A stretch of DNA of 64,000 nucleotides, from assembly GCA_016214895.1 (NCBI GenBank), contig JACRMR010000008.1, positions 1 through 64,000 of the forward strand, read 5' to 3'. Origin of the DNA: a candidate division KSB1 bacterium (GTDB lineage: Bacteria > Electryoneota > RPQS01). Below are positions 15,249 through 24,962 of this stretch, one piece after another. The stretch's first letter is position 1. The number at the start of each line of letters is the position of its first letter. A program made the translations under genes and the position numbers. The notes under the pieces are model-generated. The model made no database searches, was not told where the DNA came from, and saw only the letters and a list, made by a program, of their open reading frames with translations.

Positions 15249-16469
15249 ATGAGGACGATTACACTGCTATTCGCGCTGACGGCGCTGAGTGTCGCGGGTT
15301 ACGCGGGCGTCGATTTGACGAGCGCGCGGTTGTACAAAAAGCAGGGCGAATTGCTGAAGGCGGCGGAGTTCTACAACAAGGCCGCCGCCGCGGAGCCGGA
15401 TAACTTGGAAGTCTATTTTGAGCGCGGCGCGTTCATGGGCGAGCTGGCGGGCGACTCCACGCGCGCGGATATCGCGCAGCAGGTTGCGGGCGACGTTCCG
15501 GACGTGCCGAAGGAGCTCTATGCCCGCATGATCGCGGATTTCAAGCGCGCGCAGGAAGTCAAGACTCCCGCGGACGAGAAGACGCTCAAGAAATTCAAGA
15601 AGAAGCTCGATGAGTTTGTCAATCAGCGGTGGAACGATTTTTACTTTTCGGCGGTGACGATCGACTCGCCGTATGTGGGCAAGGCGCCGTCGGAGATCGA
15701 TGCGGCGGGGCAGCAGGCGCTGGGCGTGGCCCTCGACAAGCTCGACATGGCGATCATGCTGTTACCCGCGAAGTGGAATGCTCACGGGCAGAAAGCGCAG
15801 GTGCTGGAGAAGCAGGACAAGATCGGACCGGCGAATGATTCGTGGCGTGATGCCTTGCGCCTGATTCAGGAATCGGACATGCAGAAGAAGGATGCCGAGA
15901 ACTATCAGCAGGCGCTGAAAGTAATTCGTCAACATCTGCTGCAGAACAATTATGATTTGCAGAATTATGTGGAAACGGTGAAGATCGCCGACGAGATTCG
16001 GGCGAGGGATCCGGAAAGTCTGGACGCCGTTCAGTACAAGGCTTTTGCGTTGGCGCGGCTTTCCGTCGATACCACGAAGTCCGAGGCCGAGCGCACGGAG
16101 TACAAGAAGCAGGCGGTCGCCGCGTTGGACGACGCCCGTAAGAAGACCGATGATCCGGTCATTCTCTACTACATGGGGCAGTTCCATCTGCAACTCGGGG
16201 ATACGGCCGCGGCGATGAATTCGTTCGCGGAGTACTTGCAGAAGGAACCCAAGGACAAGGACGTGTTGTTCGCCAGGGGCGTGATCTACCTCGAAGGGGG
16301 CAGCTTTGCGAACATGGAGCAGGCGCGGGACACGTTCAAAGCCGTGACCGAAGTCGCTCCGGAGTTTGGGCCGGGCTGGGTCAACTATGGCATCGCGCTG
16401 ATCCGCCTGGGTCAGAACGCGGAGGGGCGCAAGATGGTGGAGAAGGGTCGATCGTTTCCGCAGCCGTAG
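15249..16469 (+). CDS. Secreted tetratricopeptide-repeat protein
   Basis: A 406-aa protein with a signal peptide (MRTITLLFALTALSVAGYAG) and TPR motifs. One lies at the N-terminus (ARLYKKQGELLKAAEFYNKAAAAEPDN) and several at the C-terminus (PVILYYMGQFHLQLGDTAAAMNSFAEYLQKEPKD; VNYGIALIRLGQNAEGRKMVE). The middle is Lys-rich and helical. ATG 15249 is preceded by GAGG with 6-nt spacing; an in-frame TTG at 15243 is less likely. It probably acts in the periplasm as a scaffold. The position between mtnA and uppS gives no clear clue. Confidence 0.8.
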   Translation: MRTITLLFALTALSVAGYAGVDLTSARLYKKQGELLKAAEFYNKAAAAEPDNLEVYFERGAFMGELAGDSTRADIAQQVAGDVPDVPKELYARMIADFKRAQEVKTPADEKTLKKFKKKLDEFVNQRWNDFYFSAVTIDSPYVGKAPSEIDAAGQQALGVALDKLDMAIMLLPAKWNAHGQKAQVLEKQDKIGPANDSWRDALRLIQESDMQKKDAENYQQALKVIRQHLLQNNYDLQNYVETVKIADEIRARDPESLDAVQYKAFALARLSVDTTKSEAERTEYKKQAVAALDDARKKTDDPVILYYMGQFHLQLGDTAAAMNSFAEYLQKEPKDKDVLFARGVIYLEGGSFANMEQARDTFKAVTEVAPEFGPGWVNYGIALIRLGQNAEGRKMVEKGRSFPQP

Positions 16470-16500
16470 GGCATCGCCGGAACTGGAAGCCGAACCGCTG

Positions 16501-17235
16501 ATGAGTGCGCAGCCACTGTCGGAATTGCGGGCTTGCCTGAAAGTGCCGCGGCACATTGCTATCATCATGGACGGCAATGGCCGTTGGGCGAAGGCGCGCG
16601 GTCTCAAGCGGGCGGACGGTCATCGCGAGGGTGTGCGGTCGGTGCGGGACATCGTGGAGGCCTGCGGCGAGCTTGGGGTCGAGGTGCTCACGCTATACAC
16701 GTTTTCGAATGAGAACTGGCGGCGACCCAAGTTTGAGATCGACGCCTTGATGGATCTGTTACTCAATACAGTTCGCCAGGAAGTCGAGAGCCTCGACAAG
16801 AGCAATGTGCGACTGCGGATCATCGGGCGGGTCAACGAGCTGGCGTATCCAACGCGGCAGGCATTGGAGTCTGCCGTGGCGCGGCTCTCCAAGAATAGTG
16901 GGTTGATTCTCAATCTCGCGCTTTCCTACGGATCGCGGCAGGAGATTATCGATGCCGTGCGTGCGGTGCTGCGCAGCGGGCGGAAAGAGATTACCGAGCA
17001 GGAATTCGAGCAGTACCTGTACACCGCGGGGCTCCCGGAACCGGATCTATTGATCAGGACGTCGGGCGAGCTGCGGTTGTCGAACTTCCTGCTCTGGCAA
17101 TGCGCATACGCTGAAATCGTGGTGACGGACGAGCTCTGGCCGGAGTTTCGGCGGGCGAATTTGGTCGCCGCCATCGAAGAATTCGGTCGGCGCAAGCGCA
17201 GATTCGGCGATGTTGATGAGGCCATAAACCGATGA
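16501..17235 (+). CDS. uppS: Isoprenyl transferase (undecaprenyl diphosphate synthase)
   Basis: A 244-aa cis-prenyltransferase that builds the C55 carrier lipid for peptidoglycan and O-antigen. HIAIIMDGNGRWAKARGLKR contains the catalytic Asp24, GHREGVRSVRDI and TLYTFSNENWRRP the FPP site, LNLALSYGSRQEI the central strand, and PEPDLLIRTSGELRLSNFLLWQCAYAEI the C-terminal pyrophosphate site. The length is normal. It heads the run that leads to the envelope biogenesis cluster. Confidence 0.95.
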   Translation: MSAQPLSELRACLKVPRHIAIIMDGNGRWAKARGLKRADGHREGVRSVRDIVEACGELGVEVLTLYTFSNENWRRPKFEIDALMDLLLNTVRQEVESLDKSNVRLRIIGRVNELAYPTRQALESAVARLSKNSGLILNLALSYGSRQEIIDAVRAVLRSGRKEITEQEFEQYLYTAGLPEPDLLIRTSGELRLSNFLLWQCAYAEIVVTDELWPEFRRANLVAAIEEFGRRKRRFGDVDEAINR

Positions 17236-17915
17236 GTACGCTGGTTGAGCACACATTGCGGCTGGCCGAGCTGGCCGGTGCCGCGTTGCGGCAGACCGAG
17301 CCGTGGCCGGTCGTGGCTCCGCGGACCGTGGAGTTACTGAGCGACATCGTGAGGTATGCGCGTGACGAGCGGCTGCGAATCCTCGTGTTGGGGACGGGGA
17401 GTTCGTTCGAGAGCACATTTGCGCTCGAGCGCGAGAACGTGCTGGCTGTGATGATGTACGGATTCGCGGCGACGGAGCTGTTGTCGGCCCACGAGCTGCG
17501 CGTAGGCGCGGGAGTGTCGGCGGATCTATTAGGCTCTGACGGCGGGGTCGCTCCCCGGCGGACCATGGGTGGTTTGCTTTCGGATTCCGCATCGCCCGCG
17601 AGTTTCGCGGTGCGCGAAGCCCTGGGCGGTAGATTGCGGGCAATCGAGTTGATGAATTCGCGGGGCGAGTTGGTCGTGTTGCGGGGGATCGGTCAGGGCA
17701 ACGGCTCGCAGCCGGCGCTCGCGCCGCTGGTGATGGGAGCGGGCGGGCGGCTGGGAATCGTGGTGGCGGTGCGGCTTGCGACGGGGACGATGGACGTCGC
17801 CGCGTCCCCCGCGGAACAGCGTCACTCCCGGACGATGGCTCCGAATCGCGATGCGGCGGTGCTGCGCGCGGACCTTTGTCCGCTGTTCGATCCCGACGGC
17901 GTTTTCGCCTGGTAG
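17232..17915 (+). CDS. Stand-alone FAD-binding (PCMH/FAD_binding_4) domain protein
   Basis: A 227-aa protein that resembles only the FAD-binding half of GlcD/GlcE-type FAD-linked oxidases. APRTVELLSDIVRYARDERLRILVLGTGSSF equals the strand-helix-strand and flavin diphosphate loop, ELRVGAGVSADLL follows, and RRTMGGLLSDSASPA plus GAGGRLGIVVAVRLAT match the TxGG and GxGxLGIIxxVxL segments. The C-terminal substrate/cap domain is missing; about 45 unrelated residues follow. ATG 17232 overlaps the uppS stop by 4 nt. No partner oxidase or Fe-S subunit lies nearby. It may be an electron-transfer subunit or a degenerate copy. Confidence 0.65.
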   Translation: MSTLVEHTLRLAELAGAALRQTEPWPVVAPRTVELLSDIVRYARDERLRILVLGTGSSFESTFALERENVLAVMMYGFAATELLSAHELRVGAGVSADLLGSDGGVAPRRTMGGLLSDSASPASFAVREALGGRLRAIELMNSRGELVVLRGIGQGNGSQPALAPLVMGAGGRLGIVVAVRLATGTMDVAASPAEQRHSRTMAPNRDAAVLRADLCPLFDPDGVFAW

Positions 17916-17921
17916 CATTCG

Positions 17922-20900
17922 ATGCGGCGGCGCCGAGCGCTTCGATTCGCGATCATCGCCGCGGGGGTGATGGTGGCGGGCAGCGGTCTCCTGATCTGGG
18001 GGCTGTGGTTGTTTCCTCTGCACGTTCCGCTCGTTAGCATCGAGGCGGGTCTAACTCGCAAGGCGAACGAGTTACTGGCGACGCAATGGGGAACCGGCGC
18101 GTGCGTCGCCGCGGTCTCCGTGAATTGGCGGGAGATTTCGGTCAGGGATGCGCGCATCCCATTGGACTCGCTCGGTTCCGAACTGCGGATCGCGGAGGCC
18201 CGGCTTTCGGTCAGTCTGCTGCGGGCACTTTTGAATCCGCGCGCCTACGAACTCGCCGCGACCCGCTTGTGGATCGAGCGACCCGAGCTATCGATATCGG
18301 CGACCGGGAGCCGTTCGGCGGACAGTACGGGTCGCTGGTTCGGTGACATTCGGGTTCCGTCGGCGGTCTATGAGTTTTTCGGAAGATTGGACAGTTTGAG
18401 CGGCGTCGAGTTTCATGACGGTGCGGTGCGATTGCTCTTTGACAGGGATACCGTGGACGCGGTCACGGCCATTGACGGTTCGGTTCAGCGGACGATGGAA
18501 GGCATGCAGCGGCTGTCAGCGGTCGGCAACTATGCGCCGAGGGCCGGCTGCCGGTTTTCGGTGATGGGCGAATTGGATGCTTCGAAGCCTGAATGCGTGA
18601 TCGACGCGCGCATTGCCGTGCCGAATGGCGAACTTCCGCTGATTGCCGGCAATCGAATCGACCTGACGTCAGGCGGCGGTTTTGTGGCGATTCATGCGGA
18701 GGGCGAGGACTCCACCTTGCGGATTTCAGGTGAGATTCACATCGACAGCCTGCGCGGAGTGGTATTTGATAGAACGCTTTCGGCGGGTCCGTTGGTGGCC
18801 CGGTTCGCCCGTGACACACTGACGGTGGAGCCGCTGACGGTAGGGGCGGGACCCGCGAGCATTGAATTGGCGGCGCGCCTGGCCTGCCTTGGCGCGGGAG
18901 CGTTTACCATCCGAGCGGAGCTCAGTGCGGATAGCGGATCGGTCACGTCCCGGGCGATTGAACTTGAAGCGGCCGGGCGGTTGCGCGATGCCTCGGCGCA
19001 ATTCGAGTTCCGTGCCGACAGTGTGCTGATTTCCGATTACCGGTTGGAACAGCTGCGGGGGCGTGGCCGAATCCGTCGTGACGACCTGGCGATCGAGGAC
19101 TTACACGCCATGAGCCCGCTCGGAACCGTCCGGGCGGACGGCAGGCTGGGTCTGGAAAACGGCAATCCGATCGCGTTCGTTGTTGAGCAATCGCTGAGGG
19201 ATACGACGAAAGTTCTTGGGACGGAGGTGGCCGTCCGTTCGGTGGAATGCGCAGGCTCGGGAACGCTGAAGTCACCCAATCTGATGCTCTTTGCAAAGGA
19301 CGCGAGCGGCAACGTGTTGTTGCGCGCGAGTTCGAGCTATCATGAGGGTGCATTTGCGGCGGTTCTGCAAGACGAATCCGGTTCCGCCTTGGGTACCGTC
19401 AACCTGATCCCTTCGAACTCGGTTTACGCGGCCTCACTTATTGACACAAGACCGGTGATGGCGGCGCTGTTTCAGAAGCCGCCGGTCTGGCTGATGAATC
19501 TGCACTCTGCGGAGGCGAGGTTTCAGGGCGATGCCAGCGGTGGCTCGGTGCAGCTCACGGCGACTCTCGACAGCGTGAGTCGCGGGCTGCTATCGATGTT
19601 GGCGCGGGACATCGATTTCAACGGCGGCTACCGGAGCACGATGCCGGATCACTATCGGTTCAGCGGCGCGTGGTCCGGGCATTCCGGGGACGGCAGTCCC
19701 TTCGCGGGCAGAGCGGAAGTGGAGTATAACGATCCCGAACTGCGGATCGTGCAGTGCTTCATTGATGAAGTCGGTTCGCTGGCCGGAGGTGCGAACTTTC
19801 GCGATCGAACGATCGGGATGCAGGCCGATATCCAGTTCTTGCCGTACGAAAAGTTTCCGCTGCGGACGACGTTCATGGACCGTGTCGGTCTGAACGGCAC
19901 GTTGACCGGCGTAGTCCGCGTAACGGGAGCGCTGGACAATCCGGAATGGGCGGCGAGTTTGTCGCTGATTGACGGCGAAATTCTCAAGGTCCCGGGGTAC
20001 TGGTTCAATGCGGACGGTCACGGGGACCTGCATCGGATAACGATCGACCGTTTTGAGTTGGGTCGCGACATCCGCGGGATCATTCAGGCCTCCGGGTACC
20101 TGGATTTTGCGCAAGATACCGTCGCGATTGTGGCGGGCGCAAGCGCGGCGCGCGCGGAAGATTTCGTGCTGGCGTTGTCCGGCCGCAGAAATCTGATTTC
20201 CGGGGAGCTTGACGCGCAAGTAACGGTCTCCGGGCGCTCGCGCAGTCCCACGGTGACGGCCGACGTATCGGTAGCAGCGGGCGAGCTATTGGGCGAGTTG
20301 TGGGTTGACCGATTTGGCGGCCGGATCTGGTCCGGCGCAGCATCCGACGGTAGCCGCGTGCTGCGCATCTCGCAGCTAGCTTTTTCGAAGCGGGATGTCT
20401 ATACATTCAGCGGCGCAGCGGAGGCGGAACTTGTCGGTGCGCGCACGCTGAGCGCTCATCTCGAAGGGAGCGGCGACTTTCTCGATCTGGTGGATCAGGT
20501 TGATCGCACGTTTCACACGGAGGGCAGCGACTCGCGGCTGCGGCTCGACATTGGCGGCACGCTTGAGCATCCCGAGTTTCAGGGGGCTGAACTGACCGTG
20601 GAGAATGGTCGTTTCAGCTATGTTGACGCCACACCGGATCCGGTGAATATCGCCGTCGAACTCGTGGTGGATTCGTTGCAGACGGTCGAAGGACAGATCC
20701 AGTTGGCCACCGGTGATTCGTGGTTGACGGTGGATCTGTCGGAACCGCGAGTGGTGAGTGGCGGACGTCCGCTCGGCTCACTGATCATTCCGCGGCCCCA
20801 TCTGAATCTCGGAATCATCGAGTTTCACACGGGGGAGACCGGCATCCCCGTGACGCTTCCCGGGTTCATGAAGCCTGACTGGGTGGGAACGTTGACGACC

Positions 20901-22064
20901 GGTGCCGGGATCGGCCAGCCGCTGACAATTTCGGCGCAGTCGCCGACACATTTGCTGATCACGGGCGATGCGGACCTGCGGAACGGCCGCTTGACCTTTC
21001 CGTTTTTGCCGTCAGGCTCGGGCGCGAGACGACCGGTGGCGCGCTGGCTGTTCGATCGCCTGCGGGAAGCGACCTGGGACTTGACCCTGAACGTCGGCGA
21101 GGGGAACCACTACGACGTCGAGCTCACGAATCTGAAGGATTCGGACATTTTCGCTCCGCTGCGGGGATCGGCGTTGTTGAGCAGTCTGGCGGATTATTTC
21201 GATCATCTCACGATTGATGCGATCGTGGAACCGACGGCCTCGCCATTGATCGTACGGCAGAGCATTGATTCATCGACCTTTTATGTCGAAGGTCAGTTAC
21301 AGACGCGGCGTGGTCGAGTGGATTATCTCGATCAGACTTTTCAGATCGATTACGCGAGCGCGGACTTCGATGCGACGGACATCATGCCGGTTCTGGAAGG
21401 GCGCGCCTTCACCGATGGCGTGGACAGCGTGTCGCGGCGCGTGCCCGTGTACCTGACCATGTATCAGATCGACACGGAGTCGCAATCCCGGTCTCCGCGA
21501 GGGCGACTGGACAAGATCACCTTTGTGCTGGAGGGGGGCGCGGGAGAGACTCCGGAGCAGGCGCTGAGCTACCTGGGTTACACCGCCACGGGCGCGCAGG
21601 GCAAGGCGGAGCAGTTGGTGGCGACGACGATCACCCGCGCGTTGGGTCGGCAATGGCTGGATCCGATTGAGCGCAAGCTGGAAAAGTGGACCTGGCTCGA
21701 CGAGGTTGCCTTGAGTCCGGGCGGCGGGCAACGGACGTCGATCACGCGTCAGTTGGTGCCGACCAACGAACGAGTAGATTCATTGAGCCAGGCGGGCGCG
21801 GTCAGGTTTTTCACGGGGTCGCAGGTTTCGGTGGGGAAGTACCTGACGAGCGACGTGTTGTTTACCTATACCGGTGAGCTGGCGGAGGCTCAACGCGGAT
21901 TCGAGGCGGGGCGGCTCGGGCTGGTGCACTTCTGGAATATCGAGTATCGCATCAAGCCGTTGTCGCGTGATCTGGTGCTGGACCTGGCCGTGGAGTACGA
22001 TGAGGCGGAGCGCAAACGAGACGAGTCGGTCTCACTGAAGTATTCATTCGTTCTGGAGCCATAG
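17922..22064 (+). CDS. TamB/AsmA-like translocation and assembly module protein (DUF490)
   Basis: A very large protein (1380 aa) with an N-terminal transmembrane anchor (residues about 7-28) and then hundreds of residues of repeated short beta strands, as in bridge-like lipid-transfer proteins. The C-terminal 350 residues carry the DUF490/TamB pattern (LTISAQSPTHLLITGDADLRNGRLTF; EGQLQTRRGRVDYLDQTFQIDYASADFDATD; GGAGETPEQALSYLGY; RQWLDPIERKLEKW-TWLDEVALSPG). TamB spans the periplasm and links to a BamA-type barrel for insertion of proteins or phospholipids into the outer membrane. Here bamA is the next gene, 6 nt away, and no separate tamA is visible, so this BamA may be its partner (inference). 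Confidence 0.88.
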   Translation: MRRRRALRFAIIAAGVMVAGSGLLIWGLWLFPLHVPLVSIEAGLTRKANELLATQWGTGACVAAVSVNWREISVRDARIPLDSLGSELRIAEARLSVSLLRALLNPRAYELAATRLWIERPELSISATGSRSADSTGRWFGDIRVPSAVYEFFGRLDSLSGVEFHDGAVRLLFDRDTVDAVTAIDGSVQRTMEGMQRLSAVGNYAPRAGCRFSVMGELDASKPECVIDARIAVPNGELPLIAGNRIDLTSGGGFVAIHAEGEDSTLRISGEIHIDSLRGVVFDRTLSAGPLVARFARDTLTVEPLTVGAGPASIELAARLACLGAGAFTIRAELSADSGSVTSRAIELEAAGRLRDASAQFEFRADSVLISDYRLEQLRGRGRIRRDDLAIEDLHAMSPLGTVRADGRLGLENGNPIAFVVEQSLRDTTKVLGTEVAVRSVECAGSGTLKSPNLMLFAKDASGNVLLRASSSYHEGAFAAVLQDESGSALGTVNLIPSNSVYAASLIDTRPVMAALFQKPPVWLMNLHSAEARFQGDASGGSVQLTATLDSVSRGLLSMLARDIDFNGGYRSTMPDHYRFSGAWSGHSGDGSPFAGRAEVEYNDPELRIVQCFIDEVGSLAGGANFRDRTIGMQADIQFLPYEKFPLRTTFMDRVGLNGTLTGVVRVTGALDNPEWAASLSLIDGEILKVPGYWFNADGHGDLHRITIDRFELGRDIRGIIQASGYLDFAQDTVAIVAGASAARAEDFVLALSGRRNLISGELDAQVTVSGRSRSPTVTADVSVAAGELLGELWVDRFGGRIWSGAASDGSRVLRISQLAFSKRDVYTFSGAAEAELVGARTLSAHLEGSGDFLDLVDQVDRTFHTEGSDSRLRLDIGGTLEHPEFQGAELTVENGRFSYVDATPDPVNIAVELVVDSLQTVEGQIQLATGDSWLTVDLSEPRVVSGGRPLGSLIIPRPHLNLGIIEFHTGETGIPVTLPGFMKPDWVGTLTTGAGIGQPLTISAQSPTHLLITGDADLRNGRLTFPFLPSGSGARRPVARWLFDRLREATWDLTLNVGEGNHYDVELTNLKDSDIFAPLRGSALLSSLADYFDHLTIDAIVEPTASPLIVRQSIDSSTFYVEGQLQTRRGRVDYLDQTFQIDYASADFDATDIMPVLEGRAFTDGVDSVSRRVPVYLTMYQIDTESQSRSPRGRLDKITFVLEGGAGETPEQALSYLGYTATGAQGKAEQLVATTITRALGRQWLDPIERKLEKWTWLDEVALSPGGGQRTSITRQLVPTNERVDSLSQAGAVRFFTGSQVSVGKYLTSDVLFTYTGELAEAQRGFEAGRLGLVHFWNIEYRIKPLSRDLVLDLAVEYDEAERKRDESVSLKYSFVLEP

Positions 22065-22070
22065 TAGTAC

Positions 22071-24398
22071 ATGACGATCGTGCGTGCACGGAATTCGTTG
22101 GCGTTGATTACGGTCATCGCGCTGATGGGACTGAGCCTGATGGCCGCGGCGGCCTTCGGTCAGGATCGAGTAAAGGTGCTGGGTATATCGGTGGAGGGCA
22201 ATAGCACCACGGACGCGGGTTTGATTCGCGCGCATTCGGGCCTGTCGATTGGTCAGGAAGTTACCGGCGACGATATACAGGCGGCCATTCATCAGCTCTG
22301 GAAACTGAATTTGTTCAGTGATGTGCAGATTCTGGAGGAGCGTGAGATTGAAGCCGGCGTCTATTTCGTCGTCCGGGTGAAGGAATACCCGCGGCTGGAA
22401 AAGACCGACATCAAGGGCAACAAGAAGCTGAAAGGCGAGGATTTTAACAGCCTCATCCAGTTGTCGCCTGGTCAAGTCGTGCAGCCGAAAGATTTGGTGC
22501 GGTTGAAGAATCGGTTGCTCGCCAAGTATGCCGACAAAGGCTACCTGATGGCGAGTGTCGAGGTCAACAGCTATACGTCCGAGGCCACGGGCCGGCAGAT
22601 CGTCAGCCTCAACATCGCGGAAGGTGCCAAGGTCAAGATTCAGAAAGTCAGTTTCGTCGGCAACGCGGCCGTGAGCAGCAAGACGTTGCGGGGCAAGCTG
22701 AAGGGCATCAAGCGCAAGACGCTGCTTCGCTCCGGTGAATTCAAGCCGGAAAAGGTTGATGAAGACAAGCGCTTGATCGAAGAGTTCTACCGGAGCCGGG
22801 GATTCCGTGACGCGGAGGTCGTCGGCGACTCGGTGATTTACAGCGAGAACCGACGCTGGCTGACCGTGGTCTTTCAGGTGAGCGAAGGGCAGCTCTACAA
22901 GTACGGGTTGTTTACCTGGGCGGGCAACAAGCTGTTCACCACGGAGGATTTGGGGTCCCGGCTGCGCGTGGCGAGCGGGGATCTGTACAACGGCACGAAG
23001 TTTCAGCAGAGTCTGGCGGACGTGGGCAACAAGTACTACGAGAAGGGCTATATCTACGCGAGCGTCACGCCGGCGGAGAAGGTGCGCGAGGGGAACCTCG
23101 TGGATGTCGGTCTGGAGGTTGTCGAAGGCGCGGAGTTCAAGGTGAACCGCGTGCACATCGAGGGCAACACGAAGACCAAGGAGAAGGTAATCCGGCGGGA
23201 GCTGGTATTGTTTCCCGGCGAGACGTTTGACGTGACGAAGTTGCAGCGGTCGATCCGGGAAGTGACGATTCTGAATTACTTCGCCAATGCGACTCCGGAT
23301 GTTCAGCCCATCAGCGATAATCAGGTTGACTTGTATCTGAAGGTCGAGGAGAAATCGACGGATCAGGCGAACGCGTCGGCGGGCTACAGCCAGCGGGATG
23401 GGTTCATCGGTTCGGTCGGGTTTCAGATGAACAATCTGTTCGGCAGCGGGCAGCAGTTCGCGCTGGACTGGAATTTCGGCAAGATCTATCGTTCATTCTC
23501 GATCAGTTTCACGGAGCCGTGGTTCCGCAACACGAAGACGCTGGTGGGAGTCTCGTTTTTTGACACGCATCGCGGGGGCAGCTATTACGGTTTTGACGAG
23601 GATATCGTCGGCGGGACGATGCGCGTGGGGCGGCGTTTGCGCTGGCCGGACGACTATTTCCGGTTGGATTACATCTACCGTCTGGACCGCACGAAGTACT
23701 CGAATTTCACGGATGCCTTCCAGATCAGCAATCCGCGAGATCTGCAGGAAGACGTACCGCGGATCAGTTCGAGCTTGACGCAGATTGTTACGCGGGACAG
23801 CCGAAACGATCCGGAATTTCCGTCGTCCGGGTCCGTGAATACTTTGGAAACGGAGCTGACGGGCGGGCCGCTGCAAGGTGACGATCAGTATGCGAAGGCG
23901 CAGGTGACGAACACCTGGTATCTGCCGGTGGCGGGGTCCCTGACGTTGGCCTCGACGAATGAACTGGGTGCGCTGGACGGCTTGACGCGGGATCTTCACG
24001 ACATCCCGTACTTCGATTATTTCTTCATGGGCGGCGCGGGCCTGTCACTGGGAACCGGATTGCGCGGCTACGACGAACGCGAAGTAGGTCCGCAATCGGG
24101 CGGCTACGCGGTTGGCGGGAAGACGATGTTCAAGCAATCGTTTGAGTTGCGATATCCGATTGTGCGGAATCCGACGATTTTCGTACTCTCGTTTGCGGAA
24201 GCCGGGAACGTCTGGCGCAGCTTCGAGGAGACGAATCCGACGGACTTGAAACGCTCGGTCGGGTTGGGGGTTCGGTTGTTCATGCCGTTCATCGGGATGA
24301 TCGGATTGGACTACGGACTGGGGCTCGATTACACGGACGCGCGCGGGTTGCGATACACGGACTGGGTTCCGCATTTTCAATTTGGCCGCGGATTCTGA
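22071..24398 (+). CDS. bamA: Outer membrane protein assembly factor BamA
   Basis: A 775-aa Omp85 protein with a signal peptide ending near residue 32 (AAAFGQ). Five POTRA repeats run to about residue 430; each ends in a 'V-G-GN' strand (ISVEGNSTT, TDIKGNKKL, VSFVGNAAVSS, FTWAGNKLF, VHIEGNTKTKEKVIRREL). The barrel spans about 435-775 (SAGYSQRDGFIGSVGFQMNNLFGSG; GGAGLSLGTGLRGYDEREVGP containing the RGY/lid-lock region) and ends in F (QFGRGF), the usual C-terminal barrel signal. It folds outer-membrane proteins. tamB lies directly upstream and the chaperone skp downstream. Confidence 0.96.
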   Translation: MTIVRARNSLALITVIALMGLSLMAAAAFGQDRVKVLGISVEGNSTTDAGLIRAHSGLSIGQEVTGDDIQAAIHQLWKLNLFSDVQILEEREIEAGVYFVVRVKEYPRLEKTDIKGNKKLKGEDFNSLIQLSPGQVVQPKDLVRLKNRLLAKYADKGYLMASVEVNSYTSEATGRQIVSLNIAEGAKVKIQKVSFVGNAAVSSKTLRGKLKGIKRKTLLRSGEFKPEKVDEDKRLIEEFYRSRGFRDAEVVGDSVIYSENRRWLTVVFQVSEGQLYKYGLFTWAGNKLFTTEDLGSRLRVASGDLYNGTKFQQSLADVGNKYYEKGYIYASVTPAEKVREGNLVDVGLEVVEGAEFKVNRVHIEGNTKTKEKVIRRELVLFPGETFDVTKLQRSIREVTILNYFANATPDVQPISDNQVDLYLKVEEKSTDQANASAGYSQRDGFIGSVGFQMNNLFGSGQQFALDWNFGKIYRSFSISFTEPWFRNTKTLVGVSFFDTHRGGSYYGFDEDIVGGTMRVGRRLRWPDDYFRLDYIYRLDRTKYSNFTDAFQISNPRDLQEDVPRISSSLTQIVTRDSRNDPEFPSSGSVNTLETELTGGPLQGDDQYAKAQVTNTWYLPVAGSLTLASTNELGALDGLTRDLHDIPYFDYFFMGGAGLSLGTGLRGYDEREVGPQSGGYAVGGKTMFKQSFELRYPIVRNPTIFVLSFAEAGNVWRSFEETNPTDLKRSVGLGVRLFMPFIGMIGLDYGLGLDYTDARGLRYTDWVPHFQFGRGF

Positions 24399-24428
24399 TT
24401 CACCCAACATGGAGATACAGGCAGGAAT

Positions 24429-24959
24429 ATGAACGTTAAGCTCCGAACGATCGGCCTGGCGCTGGCGGTGGTATGCGCGATCGCGCAGGGTCCGGTGCAG
24501 GCGAAGGAACAGAAGATCGGCTATGTGGACTCGGATCGGATCCTCGAGGCCAGCGAAGATTTTCGCGCGGCCAAGCAGAAGTTGCAGGAGGAAGAGCGGC
24601 AGTATATCACGCAGGCGCAGGCGCTGGAGAAGATTGTCACGGACATGATGGAAGATCTGAAGAGTCAGAGCCTGTTGTTGTCCGACGAAGCGCGTCGCGA
24701 CCGGGAAGGCCGGTTGCGGGGGAAGCAAGAAGAGCTGGATGCCTTCCGCAAGGAAACGTGGGGCGAGGGCGGGAAGCTCTACACGCGCAATCTTGAGCTG
24801 TCGAAGCCGGTGCTGGACCGGATCAACACGGCGATCGAAAAAGTCAGCCAGGCGGAGAACTACGACTTCGTGTTCGATGCCGTCAATGCGAATATCGTGT
24901 ACGCTCAGCCCGAGTACGACCTGACCGACAAAGTGCTCGACGAGCTGAAGAAAGAGTAG
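24429..24959 (+). CDS. OmpH/Skp-family periplasmic chaperone
   Basis: A 176-aa protein with a signal peptide (to QGPVQAK, about residue 26), then KIGYVDSDRILEASEDF, the standard Skp/OmpH opening strand-helix. A long charged coiled coil follows (residues about 45-130, KLQEEERQYITQAQALEKI to LRGKQEELDAFRK), and a short C-terminal part closes the trimeric base (YDFVFDAVNANIVYAQPEYDLTDKVLDELKK). It holds unfolded outer-membrane proteins on the way to BamA. A bamA-skp-lpxD order is common in diderm bacteria. ATG 24429 follows an AGGCAGGAAT ribosome site. Confidence 0.92.
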   Translation: MNVKLRTIGLALAVVCAIAQGPVQAKEQKIGYVDSDRILEASEDFRAAKQKLQEEERQYITQAQALEKIVTDMMEDLKSQSLLLSDEARRDREGRLRGKQEELDAFRKETWGEGGKLYTRNLELSKPVLDRINTAIEKVSQAENYDFVFDAVNANIVYAQPEYDLTDKVLDELKKE

Positions 24960-24962
24960 TCC

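Noticed and set aside
17232-17915. Frameshift joining the FAD-domain gene to a missing oxidase half
   Set aside because: The next 4 kb is clearly tamB in another frame; no oxidase-domain remnants were seen after the stop.
22044-23156. A 370-codon minus-strand frame opposite bamA
   Set aside because: Shadow frame; the POTRA-encoding plus strand explains the sequence.
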